Origin: Bacillota bacterium
GTDB taxonomy: Bacteria; Bacillota; Dethiobacteria; DTU022
Direction of reading: 5' to 3'
DNA: 44,702 nucleotides
Assembly: GCA_012840855.1 (NCBI GenBank)
Contig: DUVX01000009.1
Coordinates: forward strand, 1-44,702
Part shown: positions 22,084-30,263 of the stretch, one piece after another
Position numbering within the stretch: the first letter of the stretch is position 1
Layout of the letters: the number at the start of each line of letters is the position of its first letter
Notes under the pieces: generated by a model
Databases searched by the model: none
What the model was told of the DNA's origin: nothing
What the model saw: only the letters and a program-made list of their open reading frames with translations
Position numbers and translations under genes: made by a program

Positions 22084-24354
22084 ATGTCTGTTTTGGAAAA
22101 ACTGCTGTCACGGTGGCGCGACGACCTCTCCCTCAGGCGCAATGTGACCCGCTGGGAGACGATCCCGGCGCAGGAGGGGCTCTACAGCAACTTTCCTGAC
22201 AGCCTGAGGCCGCCCCTGCGCGAAGCGCTGCAGCAGCGGGGGATCGACCGCCTCTATTCCCACCAGGCCGCAGCGATCGAAGCGGCCGGGCGCGGGGATA
22301 ATGTAGTGGTGGTCACCCCGACAGCTTCGGGAAAGACGCTCTGCTACAATCTCCCGGTGATCAATGAATGCCTAGAGCATCACGAAAGCCGCGCTCTCTA
22401 CCTCTTTCCCACGAAAGCGCTCTCGCAGGATCAGGTCGCCGAGCTGAAAGCTCTGGCGGAAGGGGTGCCCATCGAACTGCGCACGCACACCTACGACGGG
22501 GATACGGCGCCGGGGCTGCGCCAGGCGATCAGGAAAAGCGGCCATATTGTGGTGACCAATCCCGATATGCTCCACACGGGGATTCTACCGCATCACACCA
22601 AATGGGTACGGCTCTTTCAGAACCTTAAATACATCGTTATCGATGAGATGCACCAGTACCGCGGTGTTTTCGGCAGCCATGTAGCCAATGTGATCCGCCG
22701 CCTGAAACGGATCTGCCGCTTCTATGGCGCCGACCCCAGGTTTATTCTCTGCTCGGCCACAATAGCCAATCCCCGGGAGCTGGCCGAAGCGCTTATCGAA
22801 GAGACGGTAACCGTGATCGATCAGAGCGGCGCCCCCAGGGCGGAGAAACACTTTATCTTCTACAATCCGCCCCTAGTCGATCGCGAGCTGGGGATCAGGC
22901 GCAGCTCCCTTCTGGAGACGCAACGCCTGGCGGGGGAACTTTACCGGCGGGGGGTGCAGACGATCATCTTTACCCGCAGCCGCCTGGGGGTAGAGCTCCT
23001 TTTGACTTACCTGAAGCAGGGTCAGAAAAGCATCCCCGGCCGCGATGACGGCATCCGCGGTTACCGCGGCGGCTACTTGCCGCGGGAGCGGCGCTCTATC
23101 GAAAGGGGGCTGCGCGAGGGTTCCGTCAGGGCGGTGGTGAGCACAAACGCCCTGGAGCTGGGGATCGATATCGGGGAGCTGGAAGCCTGCGTAATCAACG
23201 GCTACCCCGGGACCATCGCCAGCACCTGGCAGCAAGCGGGACGCGCCGGGAGACGCAGCGGCATCTCTTTGGGGGTGCTTGTGGCCAACAGCGCCCCGCT
23301 GAACCAGTATATCGTCAACAATCCCGACTACTTTTTCGCCCGCTCCCCGGAGCGGGCGCTCATCGACCCTGATAACCTGATTATCCTTACCAATCATCTG
23401 CGTTGCGCCGCCTTTGAGCTGCCTTTCAATGTGGGCGAACGCTTTGGAAAGAGCGAAGTGGGGGATATCCTCGACTTTCTTGCCGAAGAAGGGACCCTTT
23501 ACCATGCGGAAGGCCGCTATCACTGGATGGAGGATGCCTATCCGGCCGCAGAGATCTCGCTGCGCAGCGCCGCCCGTGAAAATATCGTCATCGTCGACAT
23601 AACGGACCCGCAACCGCAGGTGATCGGTGAGGTCGACCGCTTCAGTGCCCCTATGCTGGTTCACGAGGAGGCGATCTATATCCACGGCGGCCGGCAGTAC
23701 CAGGTGGAAAAGCTCGATTTCGCCGAGAAGAAGGCCTACGTGCGGCGGGTTGCAGTGAACTATTTTACCGATGCCGACCTCAATGTCGATCTGAAGGTTC
23801 TCGACACCTTTGCCAGCGAAAAGGGGCCGGTGGGGCGCTCCTGGGGTGAGGTGCGGATCAACGCCCTGGTCTCCATGTTCAAGAAGATACGGCTGCACAC
23901 ACATGAAAACCTGGGCACCGGCCCGGTGAATCTGCCGGAGACGGAGATGCATACCACTGCCTTCTGGCTTTCCTTCCCGCCGGAAGCGACAGCCGGCCTT
24001 GCCCCGGAGGCAATCGAAGCGGGGCTCACCGGCCTGGCCAACCTGCTTCCCCAGATCGCCGCCCTTTTCATCATGGGCGATCCCCGGGATCTGCGGGCGG
24101 TGAGCCAGGTGAAAGCGCCTTTTACCGGGAGGCCTACCCTCTACCTTTATGATAATTTCCCCGGAGGGGTAGGCTACAGCGAGCTGCTTTACCGGATCTA
24201 CCGCGACATTTTTCGAGCCGCCCATACGGCAATCCTCAGTTGCCGCTGCGAAAAGGGCTGCCCCTCCTGTGTAGGAGTCGGCGACGGCGCAGCCGGGATA
24301 GACAGCAAAAAGCATGCCCGGCAACTTCTGGAGGTTGTGCTGCATGAAGGATAA
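22084..24354 (+). CDS. mrfA: DNA repair helicase MrfA (DUF1998, YprA type)
   Basis: A 756-residue superfamily 2 helicase, matching Bacillus subtilis YprA/MrfA in length. The first RecA domain has VVTPTASGKTLCYNLP (Walker A), LFPTKALSQDQ, VVTNPDMLHTGIL, DEMHQY (motif II) and LCSATIANP. The second has FTRSRLGVELLL, STNALELGIDIG and WQQAGRAGRRSG. The C-terminal DUF1998 region ends in CRCEKGCPSC, the zinc-binding four-Cys site. MrfA acts with the nuclease MrfB in UvrA-independent repair of mitomycin C damage in B. subtilis. ATG 22084 follows GGAGG at 11 bases; a TTG at 22075 is too close to it. Confidence 0.93.
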   Translation: MSVLEKLLSRWRDDLSLRRNVTRWETIPAQEGLYSNFPDSLRPPLREALQQRGIDRLYSHQAAAIEAAGRGDNVVVVTPTASGKTLCYNLPVINECLEHHESRALYLFPTKALSQDQVAELKALAEGVPIELRTHTYDGDTAPGLRQAIRKSGHIVVTNPDMLHTGILPHHTKWVRLFQNLKYIVIDEMHQYRGVFGSHVANVIRRLKRICRFYGADPRFILCSATIANPRELAEALIEETVTVIDQSGAPRAEKHFIFYNPPLVDRELGIRRSSLLETQRLAGELYRRGVQTIIFTRSRLGVELLLTYLKQGQKSIPGRDDGIRGYRGGYLPRERRSIERGLREGSVRAVVSTNALELGIDIGELEACVINGYPGTIASTWQQAGRAGRRSGISLGVLVANSAPLNQYIVNNPDYFFARSPERALIDPDNLIILTNHLRCAAFELPFNVGERFGKSEVGDILDFLAEEGTLYHAEGRYHWMEDAYPAAEISLRSAARENIVIVDITDPQPQVIGEVDRFSAPMLVHEEAIYIHGGRQYQVEKLDFAEKKAYVRRVAVNYFTDADLNVDLKVLDTFASEKGPVGRSWGEVRINALVSMFKKIRLHTHENLGTGPVNLPETEMHTTAFWLSFPPEATAGLAPEAIEAGLTGLANLLPQIAALFIMGDPRDLRAVSQVKAPFTGRPTLYLYDNFPGGVGYSELLYRIYRDIFRAAHTAILSCRCEKGCPSCVGVGDGAAGIDSKKHARQLLEVVLHEG

Positions 24355-25597
24355 GCGCCGTTCCCGCCTGGCGAGGCTGCAGCGCTCCGGGGAGCTCGCC
24401 CCGGCGCGGCCGTCGAAGGGTCCCCCAAAAAAAAGCGTCCCGGGGGAGTGCTTTCTTTTTCCCGGTGAGGAAAGCGTGGCCCAAACCGCTGCGGGAAACT
24501 GTTACCTGCGCGAGGTGTCTGTGCCGCTGCAGCAGCGGCATGGCCGTTACACCCTCGCCGAGGGACTCAATTGTAGCGGCAGCGATCTTTCCCTGCCGGC
24601 GCGGGACCGCAGCCTTTCGCCCGTCGATCCGGAGCGCTGCCTTTTCCTCGACGTAGAGACCACGGGGCTTTCCGGCGGCACCGGCACCTGGGTCTTCCTC
24701 ATCGGCCTGGGCTGGCAGGAGGGCGATTTTTTCCGCATTCGACAGTATTTTTTACGCCATCCTGCCGAGGAGGCGGCGATGCTACACCATTTTGCCGAAC
24801 TTGCTGCTTCTTTCAGCCGCCTGGTTACATTTAACGGCAAGGCTTTCGATCTGCCCCTTATCCAGACCCGCCAGACGCTGCAGCGGGTGCCGCAAACAGC
24901 GCCGCGCGAGCATCTCGATCTGCTGACCTGCGCCCGCAGCCTCTGGAGAGAGCGCTTCCCTTCGCGCAGCCTCGATTTTCTGGAAGAGGCGCTGCTCGGC
25001 TTTCAGCGCTGTGACGATATCCCCGGCTGGGAGATCCCGGCAGTCTATTTTAACTATCTTCGCCGCAGCGATGTCGGTGCGCTGTTAAAAGTGTTTGAGC
25101 ACAATCTCTTCGATATCCTCTCCATGGCGGTGCTGCTCGGCCGGGTTGCTGCCACCGTCACTGCCGAAGAACCGGCCCATCCGGCGGAGTGCTACTCCCT
25201 GGGCAGGCTTTACCACGAAGCCGGAGAGACCAAGAAGGCCGAGCTTTATTACCGTCAGGTCGGCGACAGCGGGAAGCTGGCGCAGGCGGCGCTCTCCCGG
25301 CTGGCGATGCTCTACAAAAAACAGGGGGAATGGCCCAGGGCGCTACCCCTGTGGGAAAAACTGGCTGGAGACAACCCCGCTGCTGCGGTGGAGATGGCCA
25401 AATACTATGAGCACCAAGCCCGCGATTTTCAGGCGGCACTGCACTGGAGTAACCGGGCGCTACGAGAAGCGCAGCGCCGCAGCGGGATCCCCTTCAGCAA
25501 CCCCGACCATCCCGCAGCGCTGCGTCACCGGATCAACCGCCTGCAAAGAAAGATAGGGCGCTGTCAAAAGGCACCATCCTCAAACAGCGCCGAGTAG
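24344..25597 (+). CDS. mrfB: Exonuclease MrfB (YprB type) with TPR-like C-terminus
   Basis: A 417-residue protein like B. subtilis YprB/MrfB. The central DnaQ/RNase H-like nuclease domain (about 95-270) has the acidic motif FLDVETTGLSGGTGTW, then VTFNGKAFDLPLIQTR and HNLFDILSM, supplying the D/E, N/D and D metal ligands. The C-terminal 150 residues carry TPR-like helical repeats (CYSLGRLYHEAGETKKAELYY and similar). It acts with the MrfA helicase on DNA crosslinks or adducts. ATG 24344 lies nine bases after GGAGG and overlaps the mrfA stop by 11 bases, so the pair is translationally coupled. Confidence 0.92.
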   Translation: MKDKRRSRLARLQRSGELAPARPSKGPPKKSVPGECFLFPGEESVAQTAAGNCYLREVSVPLQQRHGRYTLAEGLNCSGSDLSLPARDRSLSPVDPERCLFLDVETTGLSGGTGTWVFLIGLGWQEGDFFRIRQYFLRHPAEEAAMLHHFAELAASFSRLVTFNGKAFDLPLIQTRQTLQRVPQTAPREHLDLLTCARSLWRERFPSRSLDFLEEALLGFQRCDDIPGWEIPAVYFNYLRRSDVGALLKVFEHNLFDILSMAVLLGRVAATVTAEEPAHPAECYSLGRLYHEAGETKKAELYYRQVGDSGKLAQAALSRLAMLYKKQGEWPRALPLWEKLAGDNPAAAVEMAKYYEHQARDFQAALHWSNRALREAQRRSGIPFSNPDHPAALRHRINRLQRKIGRCQKAPSSNSAE

Positions 25598-25610
25598 CCC
25601 CCCGCTCCGG

Positions 25611-26318
25611 TTAACATAAACCTGATATTGTGATCCACCGGAATGCTTCATCTTCGTCGAACTCCTCCATGCCGCCTTCAAAAAGCAGATCGGCCAGGTG
25701 AAAGCTGGGATGCAGCGGTTTTTCAACAGTGCTCGGTATGGCGATGCAGAGCATGCCGCCGCTTTTGGCAGCCTCCACCCCCTGCGTGGAGTCTTCGATG
25801 ACCACACAGCTTTCCGGCGAAAGGGCCAGGCGGCGGGCGCTCTCCAGGAAAACCTGCGGATCGGGCTTGCCGCGCTTCACCTCTTCGGAGGAGATGATAT
25901 GGGAGAAGCAGCCCTTTAGCCCGGTAATGGTAAGCAGCTCGTCGATCACCGCCGGCGATGAACCGGATGCCAGGGCCAGGGGGTAGCCCTCCTCGCTCAA
26001 TCTTTTTAGCAGGCGGACAGTCTTAGGAAAGGTCTCGATTTCTCGCCTGGCCATCTCCAGGTAGTAGCTGTTTTTTTTCTTCAGCAGCCTGGCCGGCGTT
26101 TCGGGAAGATCATATTTATCCCGGATTATCTTCATCATGTCTAAATTCCCGCAGCCGATATATTCTTTCTTCATCTCCCGGGTAAATTCGATACCATATT
26201 CCTGCAACATCCTCTGATCGGCTCTGAAGTAAAATTTTTCACTGTCGATCAAAATCCCATCAAGATCGAAGATAACCCCTCGAATTTTAATGATCGCTGG
26301 CGCTCTATTTTTAGACAA
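25611..26318 (-). CDS. HAD-superfamily phosphatase or beta-phosphoglucomutase-like enzyme
   Basis: A 235-residue subclass I HAD hydrolase. Motif I is IFDLDGILIDSE, motif II is LASGSSPAVI, the Lys motif is SSEEVKRGKPDPQVF, and motif IV is CVVIEDSTQGVEAAKSGG. The helical cap (about 30-90) resembles those of beta-phosphoglucomutase and sugar-phosphate phosphatases. It is the last gene of the long PTS block, so a sugar-phosphate substrate from that pathway is likely but not shown. It converges on mrfB with only 13 bases between them and no visible terminator. Confidence 0.87.
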   Translation of the reverse strand: MSKNRAPAIIKIRGVIFDLDGILIDSEKFYFRADQRMLQEYGIEFTREMKKEYIGCGNLDMMKIIRDKYDLPETPARLLKKKNSYYLEMARREIETFPKTVRLLKRLSEEGYPLALASGSSPAVIDELLTITGLKGCFSHIISSEEVKRGKPDPQVFLESARRLALSPESCVVIEDSTQGVEAAKSGGMLCIAIPSTVEKPLHPSFHLADLLFEGGMEEFDEDEAFRWITISGLC

Positions 26319-26345
26319 ACAACCCGCTCCTAACGATAAATAGTA

Positions 26346-28019
26346 CTACCCTATTTTTTCTTCTACCAGGTTTTCACATTCCCTGCAGCATAGCTGCCGC
26401 ACCTTTTCTTTTACCCTCGGGATCGAAGGGGCGCTCATGCTCAGTTCGCGAATGCCCAGGCCCAGCAGCAGCTCTGTCGCTGCAGGATCACCGGCCATTT
26501 CACCGCAGACCCCTACCGGTATTCCCGCCTTCGCCGCCCCCTCCACGGTCAGGCGAATCAGGCGGAGTACGGCTGGATGAAAGGGTTGGTAGTAGCGAGA
26601 TACTTTTTCGTTCATCCTGTCTACGGCAAGAGTATACTGAATCAGATCATTTGTACCGATGCTAAAAAAATCGACTTCCCGGGCAAGGCGATCGGCGATC
26701 AAGGCCGCTGAAGGGATCTCGATCATAATCCCCACCCCAGCAGTCTCATTAAAGGGGACCCCTTCTTCCCGTAGCTCTGTTTTGGCCCTGTCCAGAATAT
26801 CGTTGGCCGCCCGGAGATCCTCCAGCCCCGAGATCATGGGATACATGATCTTAACATTGCCGTAATTGGCCGCCCGGAGAATCGCTTTCAGCTGCGTGAT
26901 AAAAAGAGCATGGCGATCGAGGCAAAACCTGATTGCGCGCCACCCCAAAAAAGGGTTCAGCTCGGCAGGGAAGTCGAGGTAGGGTAGATTTTTATCGCCG
27001 CCGATATCGAGGGTCCTGATGATGACAGGCGCATCACCAAAGGAGGCGGCAACCTCCCTGTAGGCGGCGAACTGCTCTTCCTCGGAGGGTTTTTCTTTCC
27101 GCCCCATGAATAAGAATTCTGTCCTGAAGAGCCCCACGCCGCAGGCCCCGTACTTCCTGGCAGCGGCGATATCGAAGCTGGATCCGATATTGGCTTTGAG
27201 CAGCACCAGGCAGCCGTCTTTCGACTCCGCCGGTAGATCCCTGAGCAGCGCCAGTTTCTTCATTCTCTCTTGATAAATCGCCAACCTTTCCCGGAAAAGG
27301 GTCTCCTCTTGCTCCCCAGGGTTGACAATCACCTCGCCCTTCTCACCATCCACCAGGATCCGCTCCCGCGGGGATACCGCATCCGTGATCCCCGTTGCGC
27401 CGACCACGGCGGGTATCTCCATAGAGCATGCCATGATCGCGGTATGGGAAGTCCTTCCTCCAGCTTCAGTAACGAAACCGAGCACCTGCTCCCGATCCAG
27501 CAGGGCGGTGGCCGAGGGGGGAAGATCAGCAGCCACAACGATAACTTTTTCCTCCAGACTTTCCAAAGGGTTCAACTCTACGCCTAGAAGATTGGCCAGC
27601 AGCCTTTGCTGTACGTCGGCGATATCTGCGGAGCGTTCCTTCATGTAATCATCATCCAACGCTGCAAAAAGATTAATATATTCATGAAAGGTCTCGTCGA
27701 CGGCGGCAGGAGCAGACTTTTTCTCTTTTTCAATCTTCGTATTGATTTTTACTGCAAGATCGGGATCATCCAGGATCATGATGTGAGCCTCGAAGACCGC
27801 CGCTTCTTCCGATCCGATTGTCCGCGCCACCCGCTCTTTTATCTCCATCAGCTGGCGTCGGCTTTCCGTGAAAGCTTTCACCAGGCGGCGTTTTTCCCCC
27901 GCCACTTCTTCCAGAGAGAGCCGCTTGTCATCGTATTCCAGGCTTGCCTCTTTATAGACCAGGACTTTCCCCATTGCCAGCCCCGGCGAAACACCGATCC
28001 CTTTGATTGAACAACTCAT
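26346..28019 (-). CDS. ptsI: PTS enzyme I (PEP-protein phosphotransferase)
   Basis: A 557-residue enzyme I that moves phosphate from PEP to HPr. The N-terminal part has IKGIGVSPGLAMGKV, the phosphorylated His lies in GGRTSHTAIMACSMEIPAVVG (near residue 190), and the PEP-binding barrel has GIGLFRTEFLFMGR-like 'GVGLFRTEFLFM', RTLDIGGDKNLPYL, FLGWRAIRF, FFSIGTNDLIQYTLAVDR and the Cys-containing GVCGEMAGDP. It seems complete. The start is ATG 28019, six bases after GGGGTG; the extra upstream frame is not family-like. Its place in a substrate-specific block, not beside ptsH alone, is notable. Confidence 0.96.
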   Translation of the reverse strand: MSCSIKGIGVSPGLAMGKVLVYKEASLEYDDKRLSLEEVAGEKRRLVKAFTESRRQLMEIKERVARTIGSEEAAVFEAHIMILDDPDLAVKINTKIEKEKKSAPAAVDETFHEYINLFAALDDDYMKERSADIADVQQRLLANLLGVELNPLESLEEKVIVVAADLPPSATALLDREQVLGFVTEAGGRTSHTAIMACSMEIPAVVGATGITDAVSPRERILVDGEKGEVIVNPGEQEETLFRERLAIYQERMKKLALLRDLPAESKDGCLVLLKANIGSSFDIAAARKYGACGVGLFRTEFLFMGRKEKPSEEEQFAAYREVAASFGDAPVIIRTLDIGGDKNLPYLDFPAELNPFLGWRAIRFCLDRHALFITQLKAILRAANYGNVKIMYPMISGLEDLRAANDILDRAKTELREEGVPFNETAGVGIMIEIPSAALIADRLAREVDFFSIGTNDLIQYTLAVDRMNEKVSRYYQPFHPAVLRLIRLTVEGAAKAGIPVGVCGEMAGDPAATELLLGLGIRELSMSAPSIPRVKEKVRQLCCRECENLVEEKIG

Positions 28020-28095
28020 TGCTTTCACCCCACGGCATGGACTCTTCTTCCAACGGCGCTCGATTTCCCGGCCGGGACGAACCGCAGCCCCGGCC

Positions 28096-29016
28096 CTAAA
28101 AAGCAAAAATATTGCTGGGATTCTCCACAGTGATCTGACGGATACTGTCTTCGGCTATCCCCTTTTTCCTCATCAGGGGGATAAATCCCTTTTGAAGATG
28201 TTCAAAGCCCGGGCAGCCGCCATATGATTTAAGGTACGATCGCCGGCCCTGGTCACCAGAGAGAAGTATTCTAGCCCCATAACCCTCTTCGATCAACTGC
28301 TTCACTATTTCAACCCTCAGCTCATCGGGGTAGTATTTTACCTTGCCGATATTATCCAGTTGAACGTAGACCCCAGTTTGGGCAATCATCAAGATATAAC
28401 CCAGATAGAGGGTGTTGTTGTCGAGATGGCCGATGACGACATTATTCAGGTTAACCCCTTCCGACTCTAAAAGCTCGATAATATTTAAAACCATGGTGCC
28501 ACCGGTTGTATGGGTGGTAATGGGAGCACCGGTCTCCAGATGGGCCTTGCAGGCAGCCCGCGCCGCTTTTTTCTCTGCTTCGCTGAACTTGTTTTGGCTG
28601 GCTCCAATCTTGATCACGCCGGCCCTGATCCCAGTATCTTCAATCCCCTCTTCAACATCACAGATAAATTTTTCGGTCAGCTCCGCTTCGGTGAGATTGA
28701 AAAATTCCCTGGGGAAATAGCTCTCTTTGATAAAACCGGTAGCGCAGATAATATGAACGCCCGTCGCCCGGGATATCTTTTTGATGCTGCGGACATCCCG
28801 ACCGTAGCCCGGCGTGCTCACCTCAGCGATGGCGCCGCCGCCGACCGCTTTAAAGCTCTCCACCTCTTGAAGGGCATTTTCATAGCTGTCCAGCCTGAGA
28901 TCGAGATCGGGACTGACCTCTACAGGGGGAAAGGTAAAAAGATGTTCGTGGGGCAGCGTGAGCCCCAGCTCCTCCGGGGGAATATCTCCCAAAACAGTGC
29001 GGACTCGCTTCGCCAA
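28096..29016 (-). CDS. Phosphotriesterase-family lactonase-like metalloenzyme
   Basis: A 306-residue binuclear-metal TIM-barrel protein. Ligands are visible: the HxH of LPHEHLF, the carboxylated-Lys position in GVIKIGAS, His in ITTHTTGG, His in IGHLDNN, and the catalytic Asp in LLSGDQGRR. Some family members encoded next to PTS genes are known to hydrolyse phosphorylated furanose lactones, and its place between HPr and enzyme I makes a sugar-lactone-phosphate plausible. The substrate is inferred. The start is a TTG at 29016, nine bases after AAGGAG. Confidence 0.85.
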   Translation of the reverse strand: MAKRVRTVLGDIPPEELGLTLPHEHLFTFPPVEVSPDLDLRLDSYENALQEVESFKAVGGGAIAEVSTPGYGRDVRSIKKISRATGVHIICATGFIKESYFPREFFNLTEAELTEKFICDVEEGIEDTGIRAGVIKIGASQNKFSEAEKKAARAACKAHLETGAPITTHTTGGTMVLNIIELLESEGVNLNNVVIGHLDNNTLYLGYILMIAQTGVYVQLDNIGKVKYYPDELRVEIVKQLIEEGYGARILLSGDQGRRSYLKSYGGCPGFEHLQKGFIPLMRKKGIAEDSIRQITVENPSNIFAF

Positions 29017-29048
29017 CCAAACCAGCTCCTTAAATTTTCTACGCTTTG

Positions 29049-29079
29049 TGGGACAACAAGGACCGTCCCTCCTGTCCCA
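29049..29079 (-). repeat. 31-bp palindrome-ended repeat, variant ends
   Basis: On the minus strand it begins TGGGAC, has the core GGAGGGACGGTCCTTGTT and ends GTCCCA. It has the same core and layout as the 29-bp family but with different, still complementary, ends. It lies between the HPr and lactonase genes. Confidence 0.65.
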
Positions 29080-29097
29080 TGTTCCAGCGGATATCTT

Positions 29098-29373
29098 CTA
29101 GGTGTCTTCCTCTACCAGTTTTTTTTCGATGAATAGCGCAAGTTCCTCAACAGCAGCCGGCGCGTCGTCGCCGCGGGCCTTCAGTACGATGCTGCTCCCC
29201 TGTTTTGCCCCCAGGCTCATCACCCCGAGAATACTTTTCGCCTGGACCTCCTTGTCATCATAGAGAATCATGATCTCAGATTTAAATTTGCTGGCCTCTT
29301 TTACAAATAATGAGGCCGGGCGGGCATGAAGGCCGCTTTCGTTTTGAACTGTCACTTTTTTTTCGTAGACCAT
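29098..29373 (-). CDS. ptsH: PTS phosphocarrier protein HPr
   Basis: A 91-residue HPr. The phosphorylated His is H16 in ESGLHARPAS (standard His15), and the regulatory Ser is S47 in AKSILGVMSLG (standard Ser46). Both are present, so HPr kinase control, as in other Bacillota, is possible. It passes phosphate from enzyme I to the EIIA, and probably also to the PRD-containing activator. Embedded in the PTS block between an RmlD-like gene and the lactonase gene. Confidence 0.96.
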   Translation of the reverse strand: MVYEKKVTVQNESGLHARPASLFVKEASKFKSEIMILYDDKEVQAKSILGVMSLGAKQGSSIVLKARGDDAPAAVEELALFIEKKLVEEDT

Positions 29374-29394
29374 AACCCTTTTCTCCCCTTATTC

Positions 29395-30261
29395 TCAGCC
29401 TGCTTTTATCCTTTCAACACATTCCCGTAAAGCCTCCCGCCAGTGGCCGGGGCCTGCTTTAAAAGTTCTTTCATACGCCAGAGCATTAAACACTGTATAA
29501 TGCGATCTCCTGGCCTTTTTGATCACGGATTTCACGGGTATCAGCAGACGCGTATCGAGGCCGCAGAGCGTGGCCAGCTCCCAATAAAGATCATAGCGGG
29601 AGGCTTCACCGCTGCTGGAAACATTGTAGATACCGTAAAGTTCTGTCTCCATCATTCTTTCGATTACCCGGGCTACATCGAGGGTGTGAGTGGGCGAGCA
29701 GATCTGATCCGTCGTCGCCTCTACCTTTTCACCTTTTTGCAGCAGGCTCACCGTCTGCTGGAGGGGATTATTCTCTTTCCGCCCTCCGCGGCCGAAGAGA
29801 AAGGGCAGCCTTAAGATGAAAAATTCTCCAAGCAGGGCCGTGATCTCTCCTTCTGCCTTGAGCTTGCTGTAGCCGTAAAAATTCACCGGATCGGTAGGGC
29901 AAAACTCTGTAACCGCCCTTTTCCCCCCGCCGCTGTAAACATAATCTGTGCTGATATGAATCATCGCCGCATCGTAAAGCCTACAGGCTAAAGCCACATT
30001 TTTGGCCCCCAGTGTATTGATCAGCAGGGCCCTTTCTTGATTCTCTTCGCAGCCGTCCACATCCCGCCATCCCGCAGTGTGCACCACCATGTCTGGCCTC
30101 TCCGCCTTAAATAAACTCAAAACTGATTGGGGCACGGTGACATCGAGCTCTACCGCTGGAGACCCGGTGATATCAACGGGGATAAGCTCATGTTTTTTCT
30201 GCAAGACCTCGACAACATCCTCGCCCAGCATTCCGCGGGCTCCGGTGACTACAACCTTCAA
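29395..30261 (-). CDS. RmlD-like NAD(P)-dependent sugar reductase (extended SDR)
   Basis: A 288-residue extended short-chain dehydrogenase like dTDP-4-dehydrorhamnose reductase. The Rossmann motif is VVVTGARGMLGEDVV, followed by HTAGWRDVDGCE, ISTDYVYSGGGK and the catalytic YGYSKLKAE (YxxxK). Other rml genes are absent, so rhamnose synthesis is unlikely; reduction or oxidation of a sugar intermediate in this pathway is inferred. The start is a TTG at 30261, six bases after a GGAGGGAGGCGGG tract, and two bases from the stop of the upstream gene. Confidence 0.82.
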   Translation of the reverse strand: MKVVVTGARGMLGEDVVEVLQKKHELIPVDITGSPAVELDVTVPQSVLSLFKAERPDMVVHTAGWRDVDGCEENQERALLINTLGAKNVALACRLYDAAMIHISTDYVYSGGGKRAVTEFCPTDPVNFYGYSKLKAEGEITALLGEFFILRLPFLFGRGGRKENNPLQQTVSLLQKGEKVEATTDQICSPTHTLDVARVIERMMETELYGIYNVSSSGEASRYDLYWELATLCGLDTRLLIPVKSVIKKARRSHYTVFNALAYERTFKAGPGHWREALRECVERIKAG

Positions 30262-30263
30262 TT

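Noticed and set aside
22873-24345. A 490-codon open frame antisense to mrfA
   Set aside because: Same reason: shadow of a well-supported helicase gene.
25598-25610. A terminator between the converging mrfB and HAD genes
   Set aside because: Only 13 bases, no hairpin seen.
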